From positions 806,001 through 870,000 of the forward strand of contig NZ_VFML01000001.1 in the NCBI RefSeq assembly GCF_006715045.1: DNA of 64,000 nucleotides, read 5' to 3'. A program made the position numbers and the translations under genes. This document shows, piece by piece, positions 1 through 7,171 of this stretch. Origin of the DNA: Amycolatopsis cihanbeyliensis. GTDB lineage: Bacteria > Actinomycetota > Actinomycetes > Mycobacteriales > Pseudonocardiaceae. Each line of letters begins with the position of its first letter. Within the stretch, counting starts at the first letter, position 1. The notes beneath the pieces are model-generated. The model saw only the letters and a program-made list of their open reading frames with translations. It ran no database searches and was not told the origin of the DNA.

Positions 1-1
1 C

Positions 2-484
2 GCACTGCTGCGGCTGCTGGTGCTGCCCACCCAGCCCGCGGTGCTGCTCGGCGTCCTCGGTGTGCTGGCGGTCACGTGTGTGCTGCAGCGCCGCCGCACC
101 GGGCTCGCGCTGGTGCTGCTCGGTCCCGCACTGGCCGTGGCCGTCAACACCTGGCTGCTGAAACCGCTGTTCGGCCGGTACTACGACGACCACCTCGCCT
201 ACCCGAGCGGCCATACGGTGAGCCTGGTCGCCGTGCTGACCGTGCTGGCCCTGCTCGCCCGCCCGCGTACCGCGACCCGGCTGGTGATCCTGCTCGGCTG
301 CCTGCTGCTCACCGCCGCCGGGATCGGCATGATCGGGCTGCGCTACCACTACCTGACCGACATCCTGGGCGGCGCGGCCTGCGCGGTGGCCGTGGTCCTC
401 GCGCTGGCGGTCGGGCTGGAAGCCGCTATCCCCGCTCGCTCGGTTCCGGATCCCGGCCGACCGCGTCCCTGGACAGGGCGGTGA
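2..484 (+). CDS. PAP2-family membrane phosphatase, C-terminal part (5' end outside the window)
   Basis: Partial gene; the reading frame is open to the left edge. The visible 160 residues are hydrophobic with several membrane segments and carry the three PAP2 signature blocks in order: a K-P-x-F-G-R block, then Y-P-S-G-H-T, then R-Y-H-Y-L-T-D. The histidines of blocks 2 and 3 form the phospho-histidine catalytic pair in this family. Such proteins dephosphorylate lipid phosphates (undecaprenyl pyrophosphate, phosphatidate, phosphatidylglycerol phosphate) at the membrane; the substrate cannot be chosen here. The N-terminal membrane segments must lie upstream. The 3' end overlaps the convergent zapE gene by about 59 bases. 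Confidence 0.8.
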   Translation, partial: ALLRLLVLPTQPAVLLGVLGVLAVTCVLQRRRTGLALVLLGPALAVAVNTWLLKPLFGRYYDDHLAYPSGHTVSLVAVLTVLALLARPRTATRLVILLGCLLLTAAGIGMIGLRYHYLTDILGGAACAVAVVLALAVGLEAAIPARSVPDPGRPRPWTGR

Positions 485-1475
485 GCCTGCTGACCGCCCG
501 CAGGTACTTCTTGCGGTACCCGCCGTGCAGCATCTCCTCGGGAAACAGCTCCGAAAGCGGCGTTCCGGAGGCGAGCACCGGGATGGCCCGGTCGTACAGC
601 CGGTCGGCGAGGGCCACCAGCCGCAAGGCCACCGTCTGGTCCCGCGCGGGCCGCACTCCGCGCAGATGCACCATGGACACCCCGTCCACCAGCCGCCCGT
701 AGCGGGAGGGATGCAGCGCGGACAGGTGCGCGCACAGTGCGTCGAAGTCGTCCACTGTGGATCCGGGATGCGCCCGTGCCGAGGTGGCCAGCTCGTCCTC
801 GGTGACCGGGGCCGGGGCGTCGGGCAGCCCACGATGCCGGTAGTCCGGCCCGTCCACCCGGACCACGCCGAACCGGGCGGACAGCGACTGGATCTCGCGC
901 AGGAAGTCCTCGGCGGCGAAGCGGCCCTCCCCCAGCTTGTCCGGCAGCGTGTTCGACGTGGCCGCAACGTACACCCCGGCCTCGGTGAGCTCCCGCAGCA
1001 ACCGGGTCACCAGCATCGTGTCACCGGGGTCGTCCAGCTCGAACTCGTCGATGGCGAGCAACCGGTGCTCGGAGAGCCTGCGCACCGCCTCGGCGAACCC
1101 GAGCGCGCCCACCAGGTGGGTCAGCTCCACGAACGTGCCGTACGACTTCGGCCCCGGCACCGCGTGCCAGACCGAGGCCAGCAAGTGGGTCTTGCCGACG
1201 CCGAACCCGCCGTCCAGGTACAGGCCGGTCTGCTGCGGGGCCGCCGCGCCCCCACCACCGAACAGCGCCCGCCAGCCGGACCGCTTCCGCCGCCCGGTGC
1301 CGACCCGCTCGGCGAAGGTGGAACAGGCCGCCACGGCCGCGGCCTGGCTCGGCTCCTGCGGGTTGGGCAGGTAGGTGGAGAACCGGACGGCGTCGAACCG
1401 CGGCGGGGGAACCAGCGCCGTGATCAGCTCGTCGGCTTCGAGCTCCGGCCAGCGACCGGTCAAGTCAGCGGGCAT
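426..1475 (-). CDS. zapE: Cell division protein ZapE (AFG1-like AAA+ ATPase)
   Basis: 349-residue P-loop ATPase. Walker A (G-G-F-G-V-G-K-T-H) is at residues 89-97 and Walker B (A-I-D-E-F) around 141-145, followed by the ATSN sensor motif; this order and the family-typical length identify the ZapE/AFG1 group. In Escherichia coli ZapE associates with the Z-ring during constriction; in actinobacteria the role is inferred from homology. The ATG at 1475 gives the N-terminus expected for the family; longer in-frame starts upstream would run into the divergent reductase gene. It converges on the PAP2 gene and overlaps its end. Confidence 0.88.
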   Translation of the reverse strand: MPADLTGRWPELEADELITALVPPPRFDAVRFSTYLPNPQEPSQAAAVAACSTFAERVGTGRRKRSGWRALFGGGGAAAPQQTGLYLDGGFGVGKTHLLASVWHAVPGPKSYGTFVELTHLVGALGFAEAVRRLSEHRLLAIDEFELDDPGDTMLVTRLLRELTEAGVYVAATSNTLPDKLGEGRFAAEDFLREIQSLSARFGVVRVDGPDYRHRGLPDAPAPVTEDELATSARAHPGSTVDDFDALCAHLSALHPSRYGRLVDGVSMVHLRGVRPARDQTVALRLVALADRLYDRAIPVLASGTPLSELFPEEMLHGGYRKKYLRAVSRLTALSRDAVGRDPEPSERG

Positions 1476-1582
1476 GCCGGCCAGCGTAGCGACCGCCGCG
1501 CGCTCCCCCCGCCGGCCGCGCGACCAGGGAGATCCAGCCCACTCGAATGGCTCCGGCGAGCGAACCGTGTTGGGATGGAACC

Positions 1583-2356
1583 GTGCAGATGTTGTGGCCG
1601 CCACGGGGAGACGGCAGCCCGTCCGACCCGCTCACCGACGCCGACCTGGAACGGATCTATGCGTACCCGGACCGGTTGAGCAGGCCGTGGATCCAGGCCA
1701 ACTTCGTCGCCTCGGCCGACGGCGCGGCCGCCGTCGAGCACCGTTCGGCCGGCCTGTCCCATCCCGCGGACAAGCGGATCTTCGCGCTCGGCCGCGACCT
1801 CGCCGACGTCGTGCTGGTGGGAGCGGGCACCGTCGAGACCGAGAACTACCGCGGTGTCCGCAACACCGCTCGGCGCGCCGAGCGCAGGCGGCGCAGGGGG
1901 CTCACCGATGTACCGCCGATCGCCGTGGTCAGCGGGCGTTGCACCATCCGGCCGGACGCCGCACTGCTCACCGACACGGCGGTGCCACCGATCATCTTCA
2001 CCACCGAGGTCGCGACCCCGGAACGCCGCAAGGCGCTGGCCGCTGCCGGCGCCGAGGTCCTCGTCACCGGGGAGCACACCGTGGACCCGCACGCCCTGCT
2101 GGACGAGCTGAACCAGCGCGGGTTGCGCAGGATCGACTGCGAGGGTGGGCCGCACCTGTTCGCCACCCTGGTCGCCGACGACCTGATCGACCAGTTGTGC
2201 CTCACCGTGGCGCCGCTGCTGGCCGGCGCCGGGGCCGACCGGATCGTGGCGGGCCGGCGTTCCGAGCTGCCGCGCGGCCTGCACCTGGCCTCGATCCTGT
2301 ACGAGGACGGGTTCTGCCTGTTCCGCTACCGCCGGGCAGTCGGCACGGAGGAGTGA
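1583..2356 (+). CDS. Pyrimidine reductase family protein (RibD C-terminal domain)
   Basis: About 257 residues forming a single RibD_C/dihydrofolate-reductase-like domain. Recognisable blocks are the substrate-site W-I-Q-A-N-F-V-A-S-A-D-G near the N-terminus, V-G-A-G-T-V-x-T-E-N-Y in the middle and C-E-G-G-P-H-L towards the end, typical of NADPH-dependent 5-amino-6-(5-phosphoribosylamino)uracil reductases. It has no deaminase domain, so it is either a stand-alone riboflavin reductase or one of the many paralogous pyrimidine reductases of actinomycetes. The start is uncertain: GTG at 1583 is used, ATG at 1547 is possible. It lies 8 bases before the sigma-factor gene and may be co-transcribed with it. 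Confidence 0.8.
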   Translation: MQMLWPPRGDGSPSDPLTDADLERIYAYPDRLSRPWIQANFVASADGAAAVEHRSAGLSHPADKRIFALGRDLADVVLVGAGTVETENYRGVRNTARRAERRRRRGLTDVPPIAVVSGRCTIRPDAALLTDTAVPPIIFTTEVATPERRKALAAAGAEVLVTGEHTVDPHALLDELNQRGLRRIDCEGGPHLFATLVADDLIDQLCLTVAPLLAGAGADRIVAGRRSELPRGLHLASILYEDGFCLFRYRRAVGTEE

Positions 2357-2364
2357 GGCTGCGG

Positions 2365-2979
2365 ATGGGCGCGGACGCCGAGGCGGAAGACAGCGGTACC
2401 GGCCGGGCCGGCGACCGGGACGTGGCGCTGCTGGCCAGCGCGGTTCGCGGCAACCAGGCGGCCTTCGACAGCCTGGTCCGCAGGCATACGCCCCGAATGT
2501 ACCGGGTGGCGCTGCGGATCACCGGTACCTCGGCCGAGGCCGAGGACGTGGTCCAGGAGGCGTGGATCTCGGCCTGGCGCGGGCTGTCCGGGTTTCGCAG
2601 CGAGTCCGCGGTGTCCACCTGGCTCTACCGGGTGGTCACCAACACCGCGCTGGCCTACATCCGGCGGCGCAGGCCGACCGTGTCGCTGGACGCGGCACTC
2701 ACCCCGGACGACGAAAGCCGCTCCCTGCTGGAGTCCGGGCTGTTCGCCGACACCAGGGCCAACCCGGAGGGCAGGGTGGTCCGCGCCGAGGAGGTCGACG
2801 CGGCACTGCGTGCCATCGCGAGCCTGGACGTCTCGCAGCGGGTCCCGCTCGTCCTGCGCGAACTGGAAGGGCTGAGCTACGAGGAGGTCGCCGAAGTGCT
2901 CCAGGTCAGCGTCCCGGCCTTGCGTTCCCGGCTGCATCGAGCCAGGGTGGCGTTGCTCGCGAAACTCAGGGAGCAGTGA
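2365..2979 (+). CDS. RNA polymerase sigma factor, sigma-70/ECF type
   Basis: 204-residue ECF-like sigma factor. Region 2 spans roughly residues 25-95 (R-H-x-P-R-M-Y-R-V-A-L-R, then A-E-D-V-V-Q-E-A-W and W-L-Y-R-V-V-T-N); region 4 is at about 145-200 (helix-turn-helix with L-S-Y-E-E-V-A-E-V-L and S-R-L-H-R-A-R). There is no obvious anti-sigma factor gene next to it. Its stop overlaps the next start by one base (TGATG), so it should be translated with the Asp23/Gls24-like genes downstream, which suggests control of, or by, envelope stress. A GTG at 2353 overlapping the previous stop is an alternative start. Confidence 0.9.
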   Translation: MGADAEAEDSGTGRAGDRDVALLASAVRGNQAAFDSLVRRHTPRMYRVALRITGTSAEAEDVVQEAWISAWRGLSGFRSESAVSTWLYRVVTNTALAYIRRRRPTVSLDAALTPDDESRSLLESGLFADTRANPEGRVVRAEEVDAALRAIASLDVSQRVPLVLRELEGLSYEEVAEVLQVSVPALRSRLHRARVALLAKLREQ

Positions 2980-3425
2980 TGGACCGCGCCGAGGAAGAGC
3001 CCGGCGAGGACCCGCGCCGGGATCCGCGCTGGGGACTCGTCGATGCCGCCGCGCGCGTTCCGGTACCGACCCCACCCGGCCTGATCTCCCGGGTACTCCG
3101 CTCCGTGCACGGCCTGCGTGGCCGCAAGCTCGCCGAACCGCTGGAGCTCGAGCAGGAGCGCGGCAGGCTGCATGTCGGTGAACGGGCGCTGGTCCTGTTC
3201 ACCAGGACACTGGGCGGCGAGCTGGGGGCGCGGCTGGGCGTGCACGTCTCCGCCGTCGCGCTGGAACCCACCGGACTCGAGGTGTTGCTGACCGTCCGGT
3301 ACGGCGTCGCGGCGAACGAGGCCGCCGAGACGCTGCGGAGCAAACTGCGCGAGGCGCTGGTGGCCGAGTTCGGCTCGGCCGCACCGCCGGTGAGCGTGCA
3401 TATCGCCGATGTGCACCACGAGTAG
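2979..3425 (+). CDS. Hypothetical protein of the Asp23/Gls24 operon
   Basis: 148 residues, soluble, with a charged N-terminal 25 residues. The C-terminal half shows alternating beta strands with phrases such as V-S-A-V-A-L-E-P-T-G-L-E-V-L-L-T-V-R-Y-G that resemble an Asp23/Gls24 fold, but no family motif is strong enough for a firm name. The ATG overlaps the sigma-factor stop by one base, indicating translational coupling. In this position a protein could modulate the sigma factor, which would make it an anti-sigma candidate, but no zinc-binding HxxxCxxC motif is present. Function unknown. Confidence 0.7.
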   Translation: MDRAEEEPGEDPRRDPRWGLVDAAARVPVPTPPGLISRVLRSVHGLRGRKLAEPLELEQERGRLHVGERALVLFTRTLGGELGARLGVHVSAVALEPTGLEVLLTVRYGVAANEAAETLRSKLREALVAEFGSAAPPVSVHIADVHHE

Positions 3426-3549
3426 GAACGCTTCGGCTCCCCCGTTCGAGTGGTCCGCCGACATGGCGGGGTAAGGAACGACATCCGAGTAACTACGAGG
3501 CCGACCGGATCGGGCGGCCCCGCCACAGGGTTCGAAAGGAGCAGCCGTC

Positions 3550-4011
3550 ATGGCGCAGACCAGCACGAGCAACACCGACACCACGGCCGTCACCAAGCCG
3601 GGGACGTCGGCACTCAACGAGGAGGGTTCGGCGGGCAAGACCACGATCTCCTCCTCGGTCGTGCAGAAGGTCGCCGGCATCGCCGCACGTGAGGTTTCCG
3701 GGGTGCACGCACTCGGCGGCGGGGTGTCCCGCGCGTTCGGTGCCATCAGGGAACGCATTCCCGGTTCCGGCACGGTGACCACCTCCGGCGTCTCCGTCGA
3801 GGTCGGCGAGAAGCAGGCCGCCGTGGATCTCGACCTCGTCGTGGAGTACGGGGCGCGGATCGTGGACGTCGCCCGCGCCGTCCGCCGTAACGTCATCACC
3901 ACCGTCGAGCAGATCACCGGTCTCGATGTGATCGAGGTGAACATCTCGGTGAACGACATCCACCTTCCCGAGGAGGATGGCGAGGAAGAACCGTCGTCTC
4001 GGGTGGAGTGA
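3550..4011 (+). CDS. Asp23/Gls24 family envelope stress response protein
   Basis: 153 residues with the family's core at about 35-135: I-S-S-S-V-V-Q-K-V-A-G-I-A-A-R-E-V-x-G-V, a central V-D-L-D-L-V-V-E-Y-G strand and V-I-E-V-N-I-S-V-N-D-I near the end. Asp23 proteins of Gram-positive bacteria sit at the inner membrane face, tethered by AmaP, and are linked to cell-envelope stress. The low-complexity Thr/Ser N-terminus is common in actinobacterial members. A GAAAGGAG ribosome site precedes the ATG. The 124 bases between the previous gene and this one have no gene and could hold a second promoter. Confidence 0.9.
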   Translation: MAQTSTSNTDTTAVTKPGTSALNEEGSAGKTTISSSVVQKVAGIAAREVSGVHALGGGVSRAFGAIRERIPGSGTVTTSGVSVEVGEKQAAVDLDLVVEYGARIVDVARAVRRNVITTVEQITGLDVIEVNISVNDIHLPEEDGEEEPSSRVE

Positions 4012-4014
4012 TCG

Positions 4015-4365
4015 ATGACCGCCGCAGCCGGATCCGGCCGGCCGGAAGACCTGGCGCACGCCATCGCGAGTGAGTTGCTCGCGCACCCCTCGGTGGTCCG
4101 CCTCGACGGCGGGCCGCTGGGCACCCTCGCCACGCACCTGCCAGGTCACAAGGTCAGCGGGGTGCGGGTGACCGAGGTCGGCGCTCCGGTCGAGGTCGGT
4201 GTCGTCCTCCGGCTGGACGGTTCGCTGCCAGCGGTGACCGCGCAGCTCCGGGAGCGCGTTCAGGCGCTCGCCGGTAACGTACCTGTCCATGTCGACGTGG
4301 TCGATGTGGAAGTCAACGCCGACAGCACCGAGACCGAGCCGGAAGCCGGAAACCGGGTGACGTGA
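4015..4365 (+). CDS. Small Asp23-like hypothetical protein
   Basis: 116 residues with no signal or membrane segment. The alternating pattern G-V-R-V-T-E-V-G-A-P-V-E-V-G-V-V-L-R-L-D and the final V-H-V-D-V-V-D-V-E-V resemble the beta strands of the Asp23 fold, so it may be a degenerate relative of its neighbours. It starts 3 bases after the preceding Asp23 gene and its end overlaps the next gene by 4 bases, so it belongs to the operon. Function unknown. Confidence 0.75.
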   Translation: MTAAAGSGRPEDLAHAIASELLAHPSVVRLDGGPLGTLATHLPGHKVSGVRVTEVGAPVEVGVVLRLDGSLPAVTAQLRERVQALAGNVPVHVDVVDVEVNADSTETEPEAGNRVT

Positions 4366-4652
4366 ACGACGTTCCCGACCGAAGTGCGGAGGGCCGCGCC
4401 GCACGCGCGGCCTTCCGAGCTTTCGTGCGCGAGAACCACCCCGACGTCGGTGGGGACCCGCACGTGTTCGCCGAGGGCCTGGACCGGTTCCGCCGCGGCG
4501 AGCAGCCGGAGAACCAGCAGGACCAGCCCGAGGACGACAGCCGCTACGACGCTCCGGTCGTGTTCGTCAAGGAGCCGGGCGGCGTGACGGGCCTGACCAA
4601 TCGGGTCAAGCGATGGCGCGGCCGCAAGCGTCGCCCACCTCGGGTTCGCTGA
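4362..4652 (+). CDS. Small J-domain-like protein (HPD motif)
   Basis: 96 residues, GTG start in a GTGA overlap with the preceding stop. Near residue 25 it has R-E-N-H-P-D-V-G-G-D-P, the His-Pro-Asp turn of J domains that stimulates DnaK ATPase, preceded by a short basic/alanine helix (A-R-A-A-F-R-A-F-V) like helix II. Helices I and IV are not evident, so it is a minimal or decayed J-like module. The C-terminus is strongly basic (R-G-R-K-R-R). Within an Asp23/AmaP operon it could recruit a chaperone to the envelope complex, but this is inference. Confidence 0.65.
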   Translation: MNDVPDRSAEGRAARAAFRAFVRENHPDVGGDPHVFAEGLDRFRRGEQPENQQDQPEDDSRYDAPVVFVKEPGGVTGLTNRVKRWRGRKRRPPRVR

Positions 4653-4684
4653 CCACCATGCAGATCGCTTCCAAGGAGACAACG

Positions 4685-4861
4685 TTGAACGCAACGCAGA
4701 CCGGGATCATCGCCGGCCTCGTACTCGGCCTCGCGGCCTCGCAGAGTTTCATCGCCTTCCTCATCACCTTGGCGGTCGGAGTGATCGGCCTCGTCGTCGG
4801 CAGGGTGCTCGACGGCGAACTGGATCTCGGCGACGTCTTCGGCAGGGGCCGGGACCGGTGA
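4685..4861 (+). CDS. DUF2273-like small membrane protein
   Basis: 58 residues starting from TTG with a good AAGGAGA ribosome site five bases upstream. Two adjacent hydrophobic helices (G-I-I-A-G-L-V-L-G-L and F-L-I-T-L-A-V-G-V-I-G-L-V-V-G) are followed by an acidic tail. Short two-helix proteins of this kind (DUF2273) are regular members of asp23/amaP operons in Gram-positive bacteria and are thought to help anchor the complex at the membrane. Its position between Asp23-type genes supports the call. Confidence 0.75.
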   Translation: MNATQTGIIAGLVLGLAASQSFIAFLITLAVGVIGLVVGRVLDGELDLGDVFGRGRDR

Positions 4862-5049
4862 CCACCCCCGCGCCCGCCGCACTGCCGGAGAGTCTGCTCC
4901 TGAACTGGACCTTGCCACTCGAGGCGAGTGGCAGAACTCGCCCTCCCGTCTCCCACCACCACCCATATGGAGGCGCTGACGCGCGCCACTCTGTTCGGCG
5001 GCGAACAGCCCACGGGCGGCGAGGCCGGGCGCATGAGCTGCGAAGGTGA
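4858..5049 (+). CDS. Doubtful 63-residue ORF coupled at both ends
   Basis: A GTG start overlaps the stop of the DUF2273-like gene (GTGA), and its own stop overlaps the GTG used for the next Asp23 gene (again GTGA). That double coupling is what argues for it. The composition is poor: a His/Arg-rich second half with no recognisable domain, typical of chance open frames in GC-rich DNA. If it is not a gene, bases 4862-5045 are an otherwise empty spacer within the operon. Confidence 0.25.
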   Translation: MTTPAPAALPESLLLNWTLPLEASGRTRPPVSHHHPYGGADARHSVRRRTAHGRRGRAHELRR

Positions 5050-5453
5050 CTGTGGTGATGAAGTCCGAGCCCGGCCGGGCCGACCGTGTCGCGAGTTCAG
5101 GAACAAGCACCGAGCCGGAAGAGCGCGGCACGCTGAGCATCAGCCACACGGTGGTGCGCAAGATCGCGCAGCGGACGGCCGACCAGGTCGACGGCACGAC
5201 ACGGGCGCAGCGTCGGGTCGCCGGCCTCGGGCTGGGTACGCACGGGTCCAGCGCCAAGGTCGCCGGGCGGGCCGACGAGGTGGACCTGTCCATGGACCTC
5301 GCGCTGCACTACCCGACCTCGATCGGCACCGTGACCGGCGAGGTCCGGGAGCGGGTGACCGAGGAGGTGGAACGCCTCACCGCCTACCGGGTGCGCTCGC
5401 TGCGGGTGACCGTGTCCGCCCTGCTTCCCGAGATCCAGCCGCGCGTGCGCTGA
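5046..5453 (+). CDS. Asp23/Gls24 family protein, second copy
   Basis: 135 residues (131 if the ATG at 5058 is used). The core reads L-S-I-S-H-T-V-V-R-K-I-A-Q-R-T-A-D-Q-V, then a V-D-L-S-M-D-L-A-L-H-Y strand, then the terminal R-V-T-V-S-A-L-L-P, matching the Asp23 fold in order and length. Paired Asp23 paralogues in one operon with AmaP are usual in actinobacteria, and the proteins may form mixed assemblies at the membrane. It is separated from the next gene by 36 bases. Confidence 0.8.
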   Translation: MTVVMKSEPGRADRVASSGTSTEPEERGTLSISHTVVRKIAQRTADQVDGTTRAQRRVAGLGLGTHGSSAKVAGRADEVDLSMDLALHYPTSIGTVTGEVRERVTEEVERLTAYRVRSLRVTVSALLPEIQPRVR

Positions 5454-5489
5454 CTCGACAACCTGCTGACCAAACCATGGAGTGAAACG

Positions 5490-6026
5490 GTGCGGGTATT
5501 CGTCCGTCTACTTTCGACCTTGCTGGCGCTGGCCGTTGCCGCCGCCGGCGGGCTCATCGCGCTCGAGGTCGGTTGGCACTGGTGGCGCCCCGGCGACGCC
5601 CCGCTGCTGCTACCGTGGCCGAGCTGGCAGGCTCGGTTGAGCGAGCTCCAGTGGACCTCGACCGGCATCCGGGTCGTCGCCGGGATCACCGCGGCCGCCG
5701 GGCTGATCCTGCTGCTGGCCGCGCTCGTCGCGCGCAGGCGTTCCATCCGGTTGCACGACCCTGCGCCCTCGGTCAGCGTCACCACCTCGCCCCGTTCGCT
5801 GGCAAGGCTCGTCGGGCACCGGGTCCGCTCGCAGGACAATGTGGATGGTGCCACCGTCACCGCTTCCGCGAAGAAGGTTCGGATCCGCGCCGTCAGCAGG
5901 TTGGAGGACGAGCGGCAGCTCCGCCCGCGGCTGGCCGAGGCGGTCACCCACCTGCTCGGCGAGGTCCCACTCACCGAGCACCCGAAGGTATCCGTCGTGG
6001 TCGACTCCCCCAAGGACCGCCGATGA
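5490..6026 (+). CDS. DUF6286-type membrane protein of the Asp23 operon
   Basis: 178 residues with two transmembrane helices (about residues 5-27 and 58-80) flanking a Trp-rich extracellular loop, then a cytoplasmic domain of about 90 residues ending in V-S-V-V-V-D-S-P. The cytoplasmic part repeats the Asp23-like strand pattern. This is the architecture of the DUF6286 proteins that accompany AmaP in actinobacteria. The GTG start follows TGGAGTGAAACG. Its last codon overlaps the next gene's ATG (ATGA), so the two membrane proteins are made together and probably anchor the Asp23 proteins. Confidence 0.75.
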   Translation: MRVFVRLLSTLLALAVAAAGGLIALEVGWHWWRPGDAPLLLPWPSWQARLSELQWTSTGIRVVAGITAAAGLILLLAALVARRRSIRLHDPAPSVSVTTSPRSLARLVGHRVRSQDNVDGATVTASAKKVRIRAVSRLEDERQLRPRLAEAVTHLLGEVPLTEHPKVSVVVDSPKDRR

Positions 6027-6625
6027 GCCGCACCTCAACCTCCACCAAGGCACTCGCCCGTTCCTACCGCGCCGAACGCACTCTGACCTTCGTCCTCGGC
6101 CTGCTCGGTCTGCTCGCCGGCGTGGCCGCGCTGGTGGTGAGCCTCGGCTGGCTCGGCGGCTTCCGCGCGCAACGCCCGATCCTGGATCCGATCGCGGTCG
6201 ACTGGCTGGGCACGCGGCCGGTGCTGGCCAAGACGGTCGCGATCGTGGTCGGGGTGCTGCTGCTGGTCTTCGGCCTGTGGTGGTTCGTCCGTTCGCTGCG
6301 TCCCGAGGGCAGGCCGGATATCGAACTCGATCGCTCGGTCGGCAGCGAGCTCACCGTCACCTCGGGCGCCATCGCCAGTGCCGTGCAGGCTGATGCCGAG
6401 TCGGTGCAAGGCGTGCACCGTGCCCGCGTCCGCGCGGTCGGTGACCCGGCCGACCCGGCGCTGCGGATCAGTATCTGGCTTCGCGAGGGCAGCGACCTCC
6501 GCGCCGTCTGGGAGGAGCTCGACACCACCGTGCTCACCCGCGCCCGCGAATCCCTCGGCATCGAAGCCCTGCCGACCGCGGTACGCCTCGAACTCGACGC
6601 AGCCGAACGCCGGCGCGTCCGCTGA
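6023..6625 (+). CDS. amaP: Alkaline shock response membrane anchor protein AmaP
   Basis: 200 residues: a basic N-terminus, two transmembrane helices (about 22-45 and 72-94, the second L-L-L-V-F-G-L-W-W-F-V) and a cytoplasmic domain rich in short strands. AmaP in Staphylococcus tethers Asp23 to the membrane; two-helix topology, operon position and the ATGA coupling to the DUF6286-type gene fit this role. It is the last gene of the sigma/Asp23 operon and converges on the TrpC-like gene 18 bases away. Confidence 0.8.
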   Translation: MSRTSTSTKALARSYRAERTLTFVLGLLGLLAGVAALVVSLGWLGGFRAQRPILDPIAVDWLGTRPVLAKTVAIVVGVLLLVFGLWWFVRSLRPEGRPDIELDRSVGSELTVTSGAIASAVQADAESVQGVHRARVRAVGDPADPALRISIWLREGSDLRAVWEELDTTVLTRARESLGIEALPTAVRLELDAAERRRVR

Positions 6626-6643
6626 ACCGTCATCTCACGGCAC

Positions 6644-7171
6644 TCACGGTGCCGGTCGCGGAACGAGTACCACGTCGGCGGGCAGGCCCGGGCGGGCGAT
6701 CGTCACGGTCCCCGGTGCCAGGCTCTCTGCGGGATACCTGCTCATCTGGACGTGCACGAGGCGAGCCCGCTGTGCCACCGCGCCCAGCGCGTCTCGTTCG
6801 TTCCGTACCTCGATGATCGGCTTCATGCCGAGATTTTCGATCAGTTCGTACAGCTCGTCGAACAGTGCACAACGGGCGCCGATGAGCACGGCGTCGGCGC
6901 CGTATACGCGTGCTTCCCACACGTGGTACTCGGACACGGCCGGTTCCCAGCAGATGACCGGCTTCTCGGTTTCGACCCTGGCGTCGAGTATGTCCACCGG
7001 GCAACTGGGAACCACGTAGATCGCCGCCGCGTCCTGGTCGGTCACCGTCGCGGAGATTCGGGCCGGGCCACGCAGGTCGAGCCGCCGCGGCGGGGGTGCG
7101 TCGTGGTTGAGCAGCCGCATCTTCTCCAGCGGAAAGGCTTGCTCTCGTCGGTTCCGCGCCGAGGCGCTCAT
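6644..7171 (-). CDS. TrpC-like (beta/alpha)-barrel protein, short and without catalytic lysine
   Basis: 175 residues. The middle (E-Y-H-V-W-E-A-R-V-Y-G-A-D-A-V-L-I-G, then L-I-E-N-L-G-M-K-P-I-I-E-V) clearly follows indole-3-glycerol-phosphate synthase. However, the catalytic L-R-K-D-F segment is replaced by I-C-W-E-P, the N-terminal E-x-K-R-x-S-P-S block is absent, and the Asn-Ser/Asn-Arg-Asp block is lost. True TrpC has about 260 residues. It is therefore not a working synthase; it may be a pseudo-enzyme or have a new activity. Its ATG overlaps the stop of the MurC-like gene (ATGA), so the two are translated together and probably work together. Function unknown. Confidence 0.65.
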   Translation of the reverse strand: MSASARNRREQAFPLEKMRLLNHDAPPPRRLDLRGPARISATVTDQDAAAIYVVPSCPVDILDARVETEKPVICWEPAVSEYHVWEARVYGADAVLIGARCALFDELYELIENLGMKPIIEVRNERDALGAVAQRARLVHVQMSRYPAESLAPGTVTIARPGLPADVVLVPRPAP

